Counted from the stretch's first letter, positions 45,847 through 54,986 are shown. The stretch is DNA of 64,000 nucleotides from Roseibium aggregatum IAM 12614 (GCF_000168975.1 NZ_AAUW01000019.1:62001-126000); one strand, 5' to 3'. Notes: generated by a model not told the origin, from the sequence alone. Program-made: numbers and translations.

Positions 45847-46488
45847 ATGCGCACGATCTTGTGTTACGGCGACTCGAACACGCACGGACAAATTCCAGGC
45901 GCGACACCGCTTGATCGCTACACCCTGCTGCAGCGTTGGCCGGGTGTCCTTGCGCGTGAACTCGGCACAGGCTGGCACATCATCGAAGAAGGGCTCAGTG
46001 GCCGGACAACAGTGCATGACGACCCCATCGAAGGCGCATTGAAAAACGGCCGCACCTATTTGCGCCCCTGCCTCATGAGCCATGCTCCGCTGGACCTTGT
46101 CATCATAATGCTGGGCACCAACGACCTGAAAGCCCGGTTCGGCCAACCGGCGTCCGAAGTGGCAATGGGCATCGGCTGCCTGATCCATGACATCAAGGAA
46201 CTCTCGCCCGGACCAGGCGGAACGGTTCCCGAAATCATGGTGGTTTCGCCGCCGCCGATGCTGGACGACATCAAGGAATGGGAGAACATCTTCAAGGCCG
46301 CCCAGCAGAAGTCCCATGAACTTGCCCTTCAGTTCGAGATTATGTCGGATTCGCTTGAGGTGCATTTCTTCGACGCGGGTTCCGTCTCTACCTGTGATCC
46401 GCTGGACGGGTTCCATATCAACGCTCAGGCGCACGAAAGTCTCGGTGTCGCCCTGGCGCGGGAAGTGGAGGCGATCGGGTGGAAATGA
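45847..46488 (+). CDS. SGNH/GDSL-family hydrolase 2
   Basis: 213 residues. Block I ILCYGDSNTHG has nucleophile Ser10; LGTND carries the oxyanion Asn and PLDGFHINAQAH the Asp and His. No signal peptide. It is divergent from the broken binding-protein gene and followed 60 bp later by the ROK regulator. It resembles the hydrolase at 40456 along its length. An esterase or deacetylase acting on a sugar derivative brought in by the ABC importer is plausible. Confidence 0.87.
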   Translation: MRTILCYGDSNTHGQIPGATPLDRYTLLQRWPGVLARELGTGWHIIEEGLSGRTTVHDDPIEGALKNGRTYLRPCLMSHAPLDLVIIMLGTNDLKARFGQPASEVAMGIGCLIHDIKELSPGPGGTVPEIMVVSPPPMLDDIKEWENIFKAAQQKSHELALQFEIMSDSLEVHFFDAGSVSTCDPLDGFHINAQAHESLGVALAREVEAIGWK

Positions 46489-46548
46489 TGTCACTGCGCG
46501 CACACCTGCCGGCAGCCCCTTGCCCGGCAGGGCAACGGGGGCCCTCCC

Positions 46549-47640
46549 ATGCCTGACATGAGGTTCGCTCCGCCCAATCCGTTGCGCATAGCCGACTGTG
46601 CGTCCGGCCTGAACGCTGTCAGCGTGCGAAGCTATAATGAACGGCTGGTGCTTTCGCTGCTCCTCCAGCATTCTTCGACAACACGGCTGGAAATCGGCGA
46701 ACAGACAGGCCTGTCGGCGCAGACTGTGTCCGTGCTCGTCAGGTCGCTGGAGCAGGAAGGGCTGGTGGCAAAGGGAGAAGCGCAGAAAGGCCGCGTGGGC
46801 CCGCCAACCGTGCCGCTGACCCTCAACCCCGAAGGCGCCTATTCCATTGGCATCAGCGTCGGCAACCGGCACACCGATATCGTACTTATCGACTTTGTCG
46901 GCAAGATCCGCTTTCACAAGACCCTGCCCAATCCGCAGCTCGCCCAAGGCAGCAACCATTCGGAATTTCTGGAGACGATTGCGAGCGCAGTGAAGCTATT
47001 GCCGGATGCGGAACGCGAACGCCTGGCTGGCGTCGGTCTCGCCCTGCCTCGCCGACTGTCGGGGGGCATGGACGAAGAAGCCTATTTCAAGGCCCTGCAG
47101 GCGGAGATCGAGGAACAGCTCGGCATCGCGGTTTTTGTCCAGAACGACATTACCGCAGCTGCCAGCGGTGAAAGCATGTTCGGTGCTGCCAAGACGCTTT
47201 CGGACTATATGTTCTTCTACCTCGGCGCCGACCTGCACGGTCGCCTTGTCCTCAATCACCAGATCTACAACGGCAATTCCGAAGTCAGTTTCGATGTGGG
47301 CATTGCGGCACTGGAGAGGGACCTGTCGGCACAGGACAAAGAGGTCGATCCGCTCTGGGACCGGTCGGGATCCTGGCCAGACTACGGGGCTCTGGTGACC
47401 GATTGGGAAGAGCGGCTGATTTCCCAGATGCGCGCCTCCCTGCATGGGGTCGGTCAATTCGTGGAAATCGAAACGGTCATCCTGTCGTCCTATGCGCCGG
47501 AAAGCATTTGCCAGGATATCTGCCGGAAACTGGAAGCAGCCGCCCCGGACATCAAGGCAATCGCCGGCAACATCGTACCGGCACCGAAGGCAATCGGCGC
47601 TGCCAGCCTGCCATTCAGCTCCAGGTTCATGGTCAGCTAA
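46549..47640 (+). CDS. ROK-family transcriptional regulator, zinc motif absent
   Basis: 363 residues. The N-terminal MarR-like helix-turn-helix (TTRLEIGEQTGLSAQTVSVLVRSLEQEG, residues ~45-72) leads to a ROK sugar-kinase-like domain (YSIGISVGNRHTDIVLIDFVG; FVQNDITAAASGESMFG). The family's zinc-binding segment, normally H then CxCGxxGCxE, is missing: after the GNSEVSFDVG region the sequence goes straight on without those cysteines. It probably senses the sugar of the ABC system and controls both SGNH genes. Start ATG 46549; an ATG 9 bp later is possible. Confidence 0.82.
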   Translation: MPDMRFAPPNPLRIADCASGLNAVSVRSYNERLVLSLLLQHSSTTRLEIGEQTGLSAQTVSVLVRSLEQEGLVAKGEAQKGRVGPPTVPLTLNPEGAYSIGISVGNRHTDIVLIDFVGKIRFHKTLPNPQLAQGSNHSEFLETIASAVKLLPDAERERLAGVGLALPRRLSGGMDEEAYFKALQAEIEEQLGIAVFVQNDITAAASGESMFGAAKTLSDYMFFYLGADLHGRLVLNHQIYNGNSEVSFDVGIAALERDLSAQDKEVDPLWDRSGSWPDYGALVTDWEERLISQMRASLHGVGQFVEIETVILSSYAPESICQDICRKLEAAAPDIKAIAGNIVPAPKAIGAASLPFSSRFMVS

Positions 47641-48148
47641 ACCAGCAGGCTCCTCTTAACAGATTGAATGCGAACGTCGATTTCGGAGCGAAAAAGTTTC
47701 TAAACCGACACGTCTAACGAAGGTGCACATTCCAGTCTAAATCCTATTCGATTTCTGGTCGAATACCCGTGCATGCAGGGGTAGGTTCATGGTTGTCAAT
47801 AAGATTTTAACAAATACGGCCGAACCAAACGGTCCCATAGCGTCTGCGCTGCTTTGCATCCGAAAGTCGGCATACGCGGCCGCAACGGCAACGCCGAACT
47901 CCATGTCAAGCGACTGCAAAAACAGTGAAAGGCAGACAGCCTGCGGCTTGAAAAATTGTCCTGTCACATTTGCCGAGAACGGTTGCCGTGGAAAACCGGT
48001 CCAGCGAGCGCGATCACGTTTAACAGATCACTAGCGGCAAGACGGTGGCGGGCCAGCAGCAGGTTGGCAACTTTTCCGCACCTCCTGCCCCGAAGCTCAC
48101 AAGATCAAACACTACACGCATTACGGTTCCTTTCTCGTTCCAGAGCTC
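47641..48148. other. 508-bp intergenic region, likely decayed
   Basis: Nothing recognisable. The DNA-binding half of the TetR regulator below should lie here if the gene was once complete, but no frame shows it. Confidence 0.4.
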
Positions 48149-48493
48149 GTGAAGCCGTTCGGCACTGAATGTCTATTCATTGCCGCGCTCTTCGTCTCGC
48201 TATTGAATGAGCCCGGCGACGATTCCGTCGGCTGCCTGCTTACCAATTCTGCAATTGAATTTGCTGGCGGCGCCTGTCCCGCGGAAGAGGATCTTGAAAG
48301 AGGTTTTTCTCCTCGTCGCAACGCATTCGAAGAATTCTTGCTCCCCATTCCAGACTTCAACGCCGAAAAGGCGAGCTCCGACGCCTTGCACCTTTTGGTT
48401 TTCTACCAGGGACTTCTGGTGATGATCCGCAACAGTCCGCGTCCTGCCCCGGAAATAGACCCACTGAAAAATCAACAATCAAGGAAGCGATAA
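48149..48493 (+). pseudogene. C-terminal remnant of a TetR-family regulator
   Basis: The frame carries GCLLTNSAIEFAG and ALHLLVFYQGLLVMIRNS, which match helices 6 and 8 of the ligand domain of TetR proteins that precede glutamine amidotransferase-like genes. No helix-turn-helix is found upstream in any frame. The TAA overlaps the ATG of the PfpI gene (TAATG at 48491-48495), the sort of coupling expected of a former regulator-enzyme pair. It starts with GTG only by default and probably makes no working protein. Confidence 0.45.
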
Positions 48494-49185
48494 TGACTCA
48501 GTCAAACCTGGGAACGATCCTGCTCGTCTGCACCTCACACGAACTGCTGGGCGAAACCGGCCATAAAACCGGTTTCTGAATGGAGGAGCTCACAGCCCCC
48601 TGGTACGTCTTCTTGGAAGCTGGATACGATGTCGTCATTGCTTCACCAGGAAGCGTCAGGCCACCTATTGACCCTAGCAGCCTCCAGCCCCAGTTCCGCA
48701 CCGAAGCCGTCAAGCGCTTTGAGGCCGACGACGCGGCGATGGCGGCACTTGCCGCATCAGTGCCGCTGTCGAGGATTCCCGACATGAATGCCTTCAGCGG
48801 AATTTTCCTTGTGGGCAGTCATGGTGCAATGTGGGACTTTCCTGAAAACAAAGAGCTGACGCGGTTGCTGGATGAAGCGGCATCTAGCGGCAAGACAGTA
48901 GGGGCCGTTTGTCACGGCGTGACAGGTCCTCTTGCCGCAAGCGATCCGAAATTCCTCGATACCCGCGCTGTCGCCGGCTTTTCAAACGAAGAGGAGGCAG
49001 CAGTTGGCCTGACAGAGGTTGTGCCGTTTCCGCTGCAAACGTGTCTCGAAGCAAAGCGCGCACGCTATGTCGCCGGTGCGGCCTTTTCAGTACACGTGCA
49101 AAGCGATGGCGGACTGGTGACCGGACAAAATCCTGCATCTTCTGTCCAGACCGCGAAAGCCATGCTTCAGGCAAAGGAGCCCTGA
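48493..49185 (+). pseudogene. PfpI/DJ-1 type glutamine amidotransferase-like gene with in-frame TGA
   Basis: The gene starts at ATG 48493 (AAGGAAG 5 nt upstream) with LGTILLVCTSHELLGETG, the first strand of the DJ-1 fold, then KTGF and TGA at 48577-48579, then MEELTAPWYVFLEAGYDVVI in the same frame. Relatives read KTGFWxEEL, so Trp (TGG) became TGA. The rest is intact, including GIFLVGSHGAMWDFPEN and the nucleophile-elbow AVCHGVTGPL with Cys. Restart at 48580 would lose the first beta strand. Members include Hsp31-like deglycases and glyoxalases. Confidence 0.8.
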
Positions 49186-49235
49186 GGTGGCGAAGCGTCA
49201 CGGCATGGAAATCGCCCCTGTTTTTTTGTCTGGCT

Positions 49236-49538
49236 GTCGTCACCGAAATCAGTGGGGAACCAACTCTTTATCTGACCGCACTTGGCACGCTCTCTACCGC
49301 CTTACCTCTCGCCGCATTCTTTTTGCTGGTGCCGCTGAAAGGTGCATCTTTTTCCTCCGCTTCGACGTTTTTCATCCCTTTTGTCGCGGTCGCTCTTGGA
49401 GCTTTGCTGCGGGGCGACAAGCTCTCCATGCAATCCATTGCTGGTTTTGCCTTCGCTCTCGCGGGTTCGTATCTCATCTCCTCACCTGCCGCACCGACGG
49501 CCCCAAATGCCGGGAGCAACCATAGTACTGGGACTTGA
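49236..49538 (+). pseudogene. C-terminal fragment of a DMT/EamA permease
   Basis: In one frame the sequence LYLTALGTLSTALPLAAFFL, then ASTFFIPFVAVALGALLRGD and GFAFALAGSYLIS resembles the last three or four helices of an EamA transporter, ending at TGA 49536-49538. There is no start or first domain. It lies 50 bp after the broken PfpI gene and before an intact DMT gene on the other strand, which it does not closely resemble. Confidence 0.55.
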
Positions 49539-49680
49539 GACAGGTCGCAGCAGCTCGCCCAACACAGCAAGGAGTATCAAAAGGTCATGCCCCCGCCCGA
49601 CGACGACACGCATGCGATGGTCGGCCTCGTTTGCGAGCTCGCACTTTTTGCAATCGAAGGCAGGGGCTGCCGGCCGTTCA

Positions 49681-50598
49681 TCATGACCGGCGCGTTAACC
49701 AGACGCCGAATATGATTAACCCCGCAGAGATCAGGATATTGAGTGAAAGTGCCTCGCCCAGAAAAGAAACGGCGATCGCGATGCCTACGACAGGTTGGAG
49801 AAATTGCAGAGGGGCGACTGCGGTTGCGCCAGCTTCTCCAAGCGCAAAGAACCAAAGTGCATAGCAGGCGATCGTGACGAACAGAACCAGAAACACCAGC
49901 GCAGATAGCTCAAAGGTGTCTGGTGTTGACCAGTCGAATGCAAGGGCCTGGGGAATTGTAAATGGTGCGAATGTCAGTGCTCCCACCGCGATCGACCATG
50001 TGGTTGCTGGCCATTGACCCATTCGCGAAGAACTTCGCCCTCCGTACACGTAGCCGACGCTGGCGAAGAGAACGGAAAGTATGACAAGCCCATCGCCCAA
50101 AGGCGTCGCGGACACTCCGGTCGTTGTGGCGGGACCGCGCGCATTCATCAGCAGTAAGATCCCCGACATGGAAACAACACTGCCAGCCCACCAGAGAGCC
50201 CTGGGCCATCGGTTGGTGATCAGAAAACTGAGCAGACCTGTGAATATCGGCGCGGAGGCCAGAATCACAGAGGCATGCGTTACCGATGTTTTCAGCACAC
50301 CAATGCTGAGCAGTAGCGGATAGGCCATGAAGCCAGACAATCCACCGACGAGGAGTTCGACCCGCTCCGGCCAGGTTTGAGGGAAGTGGTCACGAAACCG
50401 CAACAGGAGCGGCAACAGGACAATGCCAGCCAGAAGGGATCGCAACCCGCCTATAAGGTCTGGAGGAATGGTACGTCCAGCCACTGCCGTCGCGGCGGCT
50501 GAGGCTCCCCATATCGTCACCGCGGCGAGAGCTGCGGTGAGCGCTACAGACATGGATTGAGAGGTGGTTTTCAGCATCTGATTTCGCATAGGGGGCAT
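49681..50598 (-). CDS. EamA/DMT-superfamily transporter
   Basis: 305 residues from ATG 50598, or 298 from ATG 50577; neither has a clear ribosome site. Ten membrane helices in two EamA repeats are visible: ALTAALAAVTIWGASAAATA ... and later SALVFLVLFVTIACYALWFFALG, GATAVAPLQFLQPVVGIAIA. Members export amino acids or other small metabolites. It is divergent from a MocR-type regulator with two direct repeats between them, so it is probably its target. Confidence 0.85.
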   Translation of the reverse strand: MPPMRNQMLKTTSQSMSVALTAALAAVTIWGASAAATAVAGRTIPPDLIGGLRSLLAGIVLLPLLLRFRDHFPQTWPERVELLVGGLSGFMAYPLLLSIGVLKTSVTHASVILASAPIFTGLLSFLITNRWPRALWWAGSVVSMSGILLLMNARGPATTTGVSATPLGDGLVILSVLFASVGYVYGGRSSSRMGQWPATTWSIAVGALTFAPFTIPQALAFDWSTPDTFELSALVFLVLFVTIACYALWFFALGEAGATAVAPLQFLQPVVGIAIAVSFLGEALSLNILISAGLIIFGVWLTRRS

Positions 50599-50641
50599 TT
50601 TCTGTTTCGTGGACTTGCTTGCCGCATCTATGACCGCCAAA

Positions 50642-50670
50642 ATTGTCTGACTCAATCAAGACATTGTCTG
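50642..50670. promoter_or_regulatory. direct repeats, likely MocR operator
   Basis: ATTGTCTG occurs at 50642-50649 and 50663-50670, start to start 21 bp (two helical turns). MocR/GabR-type regulators are known to bind direct repeats at about this spacing. TACAAT (50674-50679) just after the second copy is a possible -10 element for one strand. Confidence 0.6.
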
Positions 50671-50680
50671 GCATACAATA

Positions 50681-51994
50681 ATGACATGGCACCCTACGCT
50701 TCCCCCCACAGGACCGCGCTATCTGGCCTTGGCGGAGGCAATCGAGCGAGCAATCGAAACCGGCGAATTGAAGCCTGGTGATCGGCTGCCACCTCATCGC
50801 GACATTGCCTGGCGGCTGGGCCTCGACACGTCGACAGTCACCAAAGCCTATCGGGAGGCGTCGCGCCGCCACCTGATACACGGCGAAGTTGGTCGAGGGA
50901 CTTATGTTCTCGGCCGCAGCAGAGCTGCCGAAATGTTCGCTTCCCGTGCGGATGACCCGGCAATCCTTGATCTTTCAGTCAATGCACCAGTTGCCGCACC
51001 AGGTGATGCGTTTGCAGCAGCGATAGAGCAAGCCATCAGGACATCCGGAACAGACTGGCAAGGATATGCCCCCCACAAGCTTGTTCACCGGCTGCGGCTC
51101 GCCGGTGTTCGCTGGCTGGAAACACGCGGAATACTGGCGCGCCCGGAAGAGGTTGTGCCGGTGGCTGGTGGGCAGGCTGCACTCGCGGCAATTCTCAATG
51201 TTCTCGACATCAAACGCCTCGGCATTGAGGAGCAAACCTATTCAGGGATCGTGGCGTTGGCGCGAGGCCGCGCAATGAAGGCCTTCGACTTGCGCATGGA
51301 CACCGACGGGGTTGTCCCCAAAGCTTTGTCGGATGCCTCGGTTGACGCAGCGATATTGACCCCGACGCTGCACAATCCCACAGGAAGAATCTGGCCCGAG
51401 GTGCGCCGGCAGGATTTGCTTGCCGCTGCCGCAGGCAGCGGTACGCTTATCATAGAAGACGATGCCTATGGACCACTGGCCGACATCCAGCCGATGGCGT
51501 CACTGCATTCTGACGCGTCCATCCTGTTCGTCTCGACACTTTCCAAGACCGTAGCTCCCGGGCTTCGGACCTGCTTCATCTGGGGCAGGGGCCAGATGAT
51601 CGAGACGTTGAGCTCCGCCGTCTATGCCACAAGCTGGAGTATGGCTCCGCTGATGATGGAGGTCGCCATCCAGTGGATCGAAAGCGGCGGTATGCCAGAG
51701 CAAATCGCAAGCCAGCGGCTCGAGATCGAAGCAAGGCATCGTCTCGCGGCGACGTATTTTCCCGGCCTGCGCGGAACCCCGCCTTCGCCTCACGTATTCA
51801 TTCCAACGCGAGTGCCAGCCCGGACATTTGAAATGGCAGGTGTTCGCGTCGCCTCGTCCTCATCGTTTTCGAGAAGACCGGAAGCTCATCCTGGCATACG
51901 TATCAGTTTGAGTGCGGCACTCTCTCGCGTGGCGCTCGACGTTGCCCTTTCACGATGCGCGGAAATTGTTCACACACAGGCGGGTGCGCAGTGA
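50681..51994 (+). CDS. MocR-family regulator (GntR HTH fused to an aminotransferase domain)
   Basis: 437 residues. Residues ~15-80 are a GntR winged helix (LAEAIERAIETGELKPGDRL; TSTVTKAYREASRRHLIHGE). The rest is a fold type I PLP domain with NPTG-like LHNPTGRIWP, a central IIEDDAYGPLADI and Schiff-base Lys in STLSKTVAPGLR. MocR proteins sense amino-acid or vitamin B6-type ligands through the PLP domain and control transporters or enzymes divergent from them. ATG 50681 follows the direct repeats closely. Confidence 0.88.
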   Translation: MTWHPTLPPTGPRYLALAEAIERAIETGELKPGDRLPPHRDIAWRLGLDTSTVTKAYREASRRHLIHGEVGRGTYVLGRSRAAEMFASRADDPAILDLSVNAPVAAPGDAFAAAIEQAIRTSGTDWQGYAPHKLVHRLRLAGVRWLETRGILARPEEVVPVAGGQAALAAILNVLDIKRLGIEEQTYSGIVALARGRAMKAFDLRMDTDGVVPKALSDASVDAAILTPTLHNPTGRIWPEVRRQDLLAAAAGSGTLIIEDDAYGPLADIQPMASLHSDASILFVSTLSKTVAPGLRTCFIWGRGQMIETLSSAVYATSWSMAPLMMEVAIQWIESGGMPEQIASQRLEIEARHRLAATYFPGLRGTPPSPHVFIPTRVPARTFEMAGVRVASSSSFSRRPEAHPGIRISLSAALSRVALDVALSRCAEIVHTQAGAQ

Positions 51995-52012
51995 GCGTAA
52001 GGGGTCATTTAC

Positions 52013-52025
52013 GGGTCCACACCTA
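52013..52025 (+). repeat. dispersed repeat, copy 4 (right arm only)
   Basis: GGGTCCACACCTA, preceded by ATTTAC, matches GTTTATGGGGCCACACCTA of copy 2. It lies 19 bp after the MocR stop codon. Confidence 0.45.
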
Positions 52026-52403
52026 GAGAAGGAAGGAATGGCAAAAGTCAGCGTGCCACCGATCATCGCTGCACATGCGAAGCCCTGATTAGCAGCAAAG
52101 TCAGCACTTCGGCCATCGGTTCTGCTTCAATGACTTTCAAGCGAAACCCGCCACCCCCTCCCGGCCCCTTTCGGGCAGTGAACTGATGCGGTAGACGCAC
52201 CGTCCGGCGGCGTCCTGCATGCCATGAGGGTTTCCATGAGCGACTGTGGATAGCGCACTGCGAGGAGTGCGTGAGGTTCGACAATTGGACCGGTTTACAG
52301 GACCAAGTGGCTCGATTGATTTGAGTGCGTTCGGATGCGAGCATCAACGTGATGCTTCCTGTATCGGCGTTCGCTTTCCAGTCTTTTCATTCATATCTAA
52401 ATG

Positions 52404-52419
52404 TGAGATATATTTCTCA
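52404..52419. promoter_or_regulatory. AT-rich dyad upstream of the ThDP-enzyme gene
   Basis: TGAGA (52404-52408), TATATT, TCTCA (52415-52419), in a visibly AT-rich block about 90 bp before the start codon. It could be an operator or promoter element. Confidence 0.35.
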
Positions 52420-52505
52420 ATATAGAAGATATATGGTCGTCTAATTCAGGCTCGAGCCGGTCTCGTCTCCTGCCATGAAAAGGCTCCAGAGCGAACGGAA
52501 GACGG

Positions 52506-54227
52506 ATGAACATGACCTATCCTGCGCCGCAAATGACCTGTGGGGCCGCGCTTTTGTCGCGGATGGCAACTCTTGGCGTGGATTACATCTTTGCCAACTC
52601 CGGGACAGATTTTCCGCCCGTCATCGAAGGGCTTTCGGAGGCGGAAGCAAGGAATATCCCACTCCCGCGCACTGTAACCGTTCCATTTGAAAGCGCTGCC
52701 GTAGCAATGGCCCACGGCTACACGCTGGCGACAGGCAGGCCTCAGGCTGTGCTGGTACACACCAACGTCGGCCTCGCCAACACCGCCATGGGTGCGATCA
52801 ATGCCGCCTGCGACAACATCCCGATGCTCTTGATGTCCGGGCGCACGCCCACGCTCGAGAGCGGCCGCGTGGGTGCACGAACGGTCCCCATCGGCTGGGG
52901 TCAGGAAATGCTGGATCAGAGTGGCCTGATCCGGGAAGCCTGCAAATGGGATTACGAGCTCCGGTTCCCGGAACAGATCTTCGACGTGACCGACCGGGCG
53001 CATGGCATCGCCGCGTCGACGCCCAAGGGACCTGTCTATGTAAGCCTCCCGCGTGAAGTCCTGAGTGAAACGATCCCCGCTGCGGGCGCGGAGCGCCGGC
53101 CTCAAATGAATGCTGCTGTCGTCGAGGCAGGGACCGATCAGATTACCCGGATTGCGAGCCTCCTCGCTGAGGCTGAGCATCCCGTCATCTTTGCCCAGCA
53201 TGGCGCGGGTAGCGCTGACGCCTTTGCAGCCCTGTCGCGACTGACCGGCGACTGGGGCATTCCTCTTTGCCAGTATTGGGCCGTGGAACTGGCCTTGCCG
53301 ACCACCCATCCGATGGCCGCGGGCCCCGACCCGGCACCGCTTCTGAAGAAGGCCGATGTCGTGCTTTGCATAGACGCTTTGGCACCCTGGTCACCTGCCC
53401 AGATCGAACCGCGCGAAGAGGCGACAGTCATACAGCTTGGACCGCGTCCCCTGCAGGAGCGTTCTGGTGTGCGCAACTTCCGCTGCGACCTGGGCGTGAC
53501 GACGGAAATTGCCCCGGCGATCGTGGCCCTTGAGGCGGCCATGGCGAAACTGCTGCCCGGCCACGAAGCCAGAGTGGCCGCGCGAGCAAGGAACATTGCG
53601 AAGGCCAATGCCGCCGATCAGTCCAGGCGTTTCGATGCTGCCGCCAGAGAACGGGACGGACCAGCCCTGACAAAACGCTGGATCAGCCTGACCGTCTCGG
53701 AGACACTAGCCGACCGCGACGCGGCGGTCTTTTCTGAACTGGGTTGCCAGCTCCCCTTTCTGCGACTGACCCGGCATCAGTCCTGGTTCGATGGTCCTCA
53801 TTCAGGCGGACTCGGCTGGGGCTTCCCAGCCGCCATGGGATTTGCGCTCGCACGTCCGGAAAAGACTGTGGTCGCGACTATGGGCGACGGCTCCTATATG
53901 TTTTCCAATCCGGTGGCCTGCCACCAAATCGCCGAAGCGCTTGGGCTTTCAATGGTCGTCATAGTGCTGAACAACACCGAATGGGGCGCTGTGCGGCAGT
54001 CCGTTCTCGACATCTATCCCGATGGCCACGCCTCCAAGGCCAATGCCGTCCCGCTTACAGATCTTTCGCCAAGCCCGGACTTCACGAAAGTGGCCGAAGC
54101 GAGCCGCGCCTGGGCGCGGCGCGTGACCGCTCCGGATGCGTTCGAGCAGGCGCTCTGCGAAGCACTTGCGCATGTCGACACAAAGAAAGGTCTAGCTCTT
54201 ATCGAAGCGACCATCGGCAGAGGCTGA
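52506..54227 (+). CDS. thiamine-diphosphate-dependent decarboxylase/synthase-like enzyme
   Basis: 573 residues. The catalytic Glu62 lies in VPFESAAVAMAHGY and the ThDP-binding motif GDGSYMFS (Gly460-Asp-Gly) ends at NN (489-490). Layout and length match acetolactate synthase, benzoylformate decarboxylase and related enzymes: an N-terminal pyrimidine-binding domain, a central domain (VIFAQHGAGSADAFAALSRL), and the C-terminal diphosphate domain. The exact reaction is not clear; a 2-keto acid decarboxylase or lyase is likely. ATG 52506 has GGAAG 4 nt away; ATG 52512 is an alternative. It is followed by the DsbA-like gene. Confidence 0.82.
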   Translation: MNMTYPAPQMTCGAALLSRMATLGVDYIFANSGTDFPPVIEGLSEAEARNIPLPRTVTVPFESAAVAMAHGYTLATGRPQAVLVHTNVGLANTAMGAINAACDNIPMLLMSGRTPTLESGRVGARTVPIGWGQEMLDQSGLIREACKWDYELRFPEQIFDVTDRAHGIAASTPKGPVYVSLPREVLSETIPAAGAERRPQMNAAVVEAGTDQITRIASLLAEAEHPVIFAQHGAGSADAFAALSRLTGDWGIPLCQYWAVELALPTTHPMAAGPDPAPLLKKADVVLCIDALAPWSPAQIEPREEATVIQLGPRPLQERSGVRNFRCDLGVTTEIAPAIVALEAAMAKLLPGHEARVAARARNIAKANAADQSRRFDAAARERDGPALTKRWISLTVSETLADRDAAVFSELGCQLPFLRLTRHQSWFDGPHSGGLGWGFPAAMGFALARPEKTVVATMGDGSYMFSNPVACHQIAEALGLSMVVIVLNNTEWGAVRQSVLDIYPDGHASKANAVPLTDLSPSPDFTKVAEASRAWARRVTAPDAFEQALCEALAHVDTKKGLALIEATIGRG

Positions 54228-54259
54228 ATGCCATTCAAGTCACACCGGAAGAGGCGCAC

Positions 54260-54946
54260 ATGACATTGTTCGATCTGAAATTCGACTACTATCTCGATCC
54301 CTTGTGCGGCTGGTGTTACGCGAGCGCTCCCGCGCTTGCCGGCCTCGCAGAAAAATATCCGGATCAACTGGCTATGCGCCCGTCGGGCCTTTTCTTCGAT
54401 CCGCGCCCGGTGGCCAGCATTGCCGATCATGCCGAGCGGAACGATCGGCATATTCAGAAAATAACAGGGCAGCGTTTCACGGAGGCCTATCATCAAGGCG
54501 TCATGCGTTCAAAGGGAGGTGTGTTCGGCTCCAACTTTCTCACGCGCGCGATGGTGGCCCTTGGTCAATATGAGGCCGCGCTCGAACCAAACTTCCTGCA
54601 CGATGCCCAGATTGCCCGATATGTTCAAGGCAAAGACACGTCCCGGGCCAGAGAAGTGGCGCTCGTTGCCTGCCGGACCGCGGCAAAGGCGGCCATAGAA
54701 CTGAACGTTGCCGAATTCGAAGACAAACTGACCAATTGCGCTGAGCTGGAAAGAGAAACCCAGGCCCGGATATCAGACACGCAAGCCCGGCAGGCAAGTC
54801 TTCCCAGGGGCGTTCCGCTGCTGGTCGTGACCTTGGACGGCCGGCCCACTCCGCTCAGTGGCGAGAAACTCTACCGGGGCGCTGCCGCTCTTTTCGAGGC
54901 GCTTGATGACCTCTTGAAAACGATCGCGGGCCGAGAGCTGAATTGA
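54260..54946 (+). CDS. DsbA-family thioredoxin-fold protein
   Basis: 228 residues, no signal peptide. The start MTLFDLKFDYYLDPLCGWCY has a Cys-Gly-Trp-Cys active site at the first helix, followed by the helical insertion typical of DsbA/FrnE proteins (RFTEAYHQGVMRSKGGVFGS) and the cis-Pro loop (PRGVPLLVVTLDG). FrnE-like members are cytoplasmic oxidoreductases or glutathione-transferase-like isomerases. GGAAGAGG precedes the ATG by 5 nt. It lies 32 bp after the ThDP gene, so the two form an operon. Confidence 0.85.
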   Translation: MTLFDLKFDYYLDPLCGWCYASAPALAGLAEKYPDQLAMRPSGLFFDPRPVASIADHAERNDRHIQKITGQRFTEAYHQGVMRSKGGVFGSNFLTRAMVALGQYEAALEPNFLHDAQIARYVQGKDTSRAREVALVACRTAAKAAIELNVAEFEDKLTNCAELERETQARISDTQARQASLPRGVPLLVVTLDGRPTPLSGEKLYRGAAALFEALDDLLKTIAGRELN

Positions 54947-54959
54947 CTTCCGGAAGCTG

Positions 54960-54986
54960 AAAGACCCGGGGCGCGCCCGGGTCTTT
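54960..54986 (+). terminator. strong bidirectional-looking terminator
   Basis: AAAGACCCGGG (54960-54970), GCGCG, CCCGGGTCTTT (54976-54986): a perfect 11-bp stem with A and T ends on both strands. It lies 14 bp after the DsbA-like stop and about 100 bp from the aldehyde dehydrogenase stop coming the other way. Confidence 0.8.

Larger units (their letters stand above)
51995..52505. other. 511-bp intergenic region
   Basis: It holds repeat copy 4 (52013-52025) and the AT-rich dyad at 52404-52419. I see no convincing gene. Confidence 0.45.

Noticed and set aside
47737..48034. Short frames on both strands in the gap before the TetR remnant
   Set aside because: They overlap, lack ribosome sites and do not resemble a TetR DNA-binding domain.
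48577..48579. TGA read as selenocysteine in the PfpI gene
   Set aside because: Relatives have Trp, not Cys, here, and no SECIS-like stem was evident just downstream; a nonsense change is simpler.
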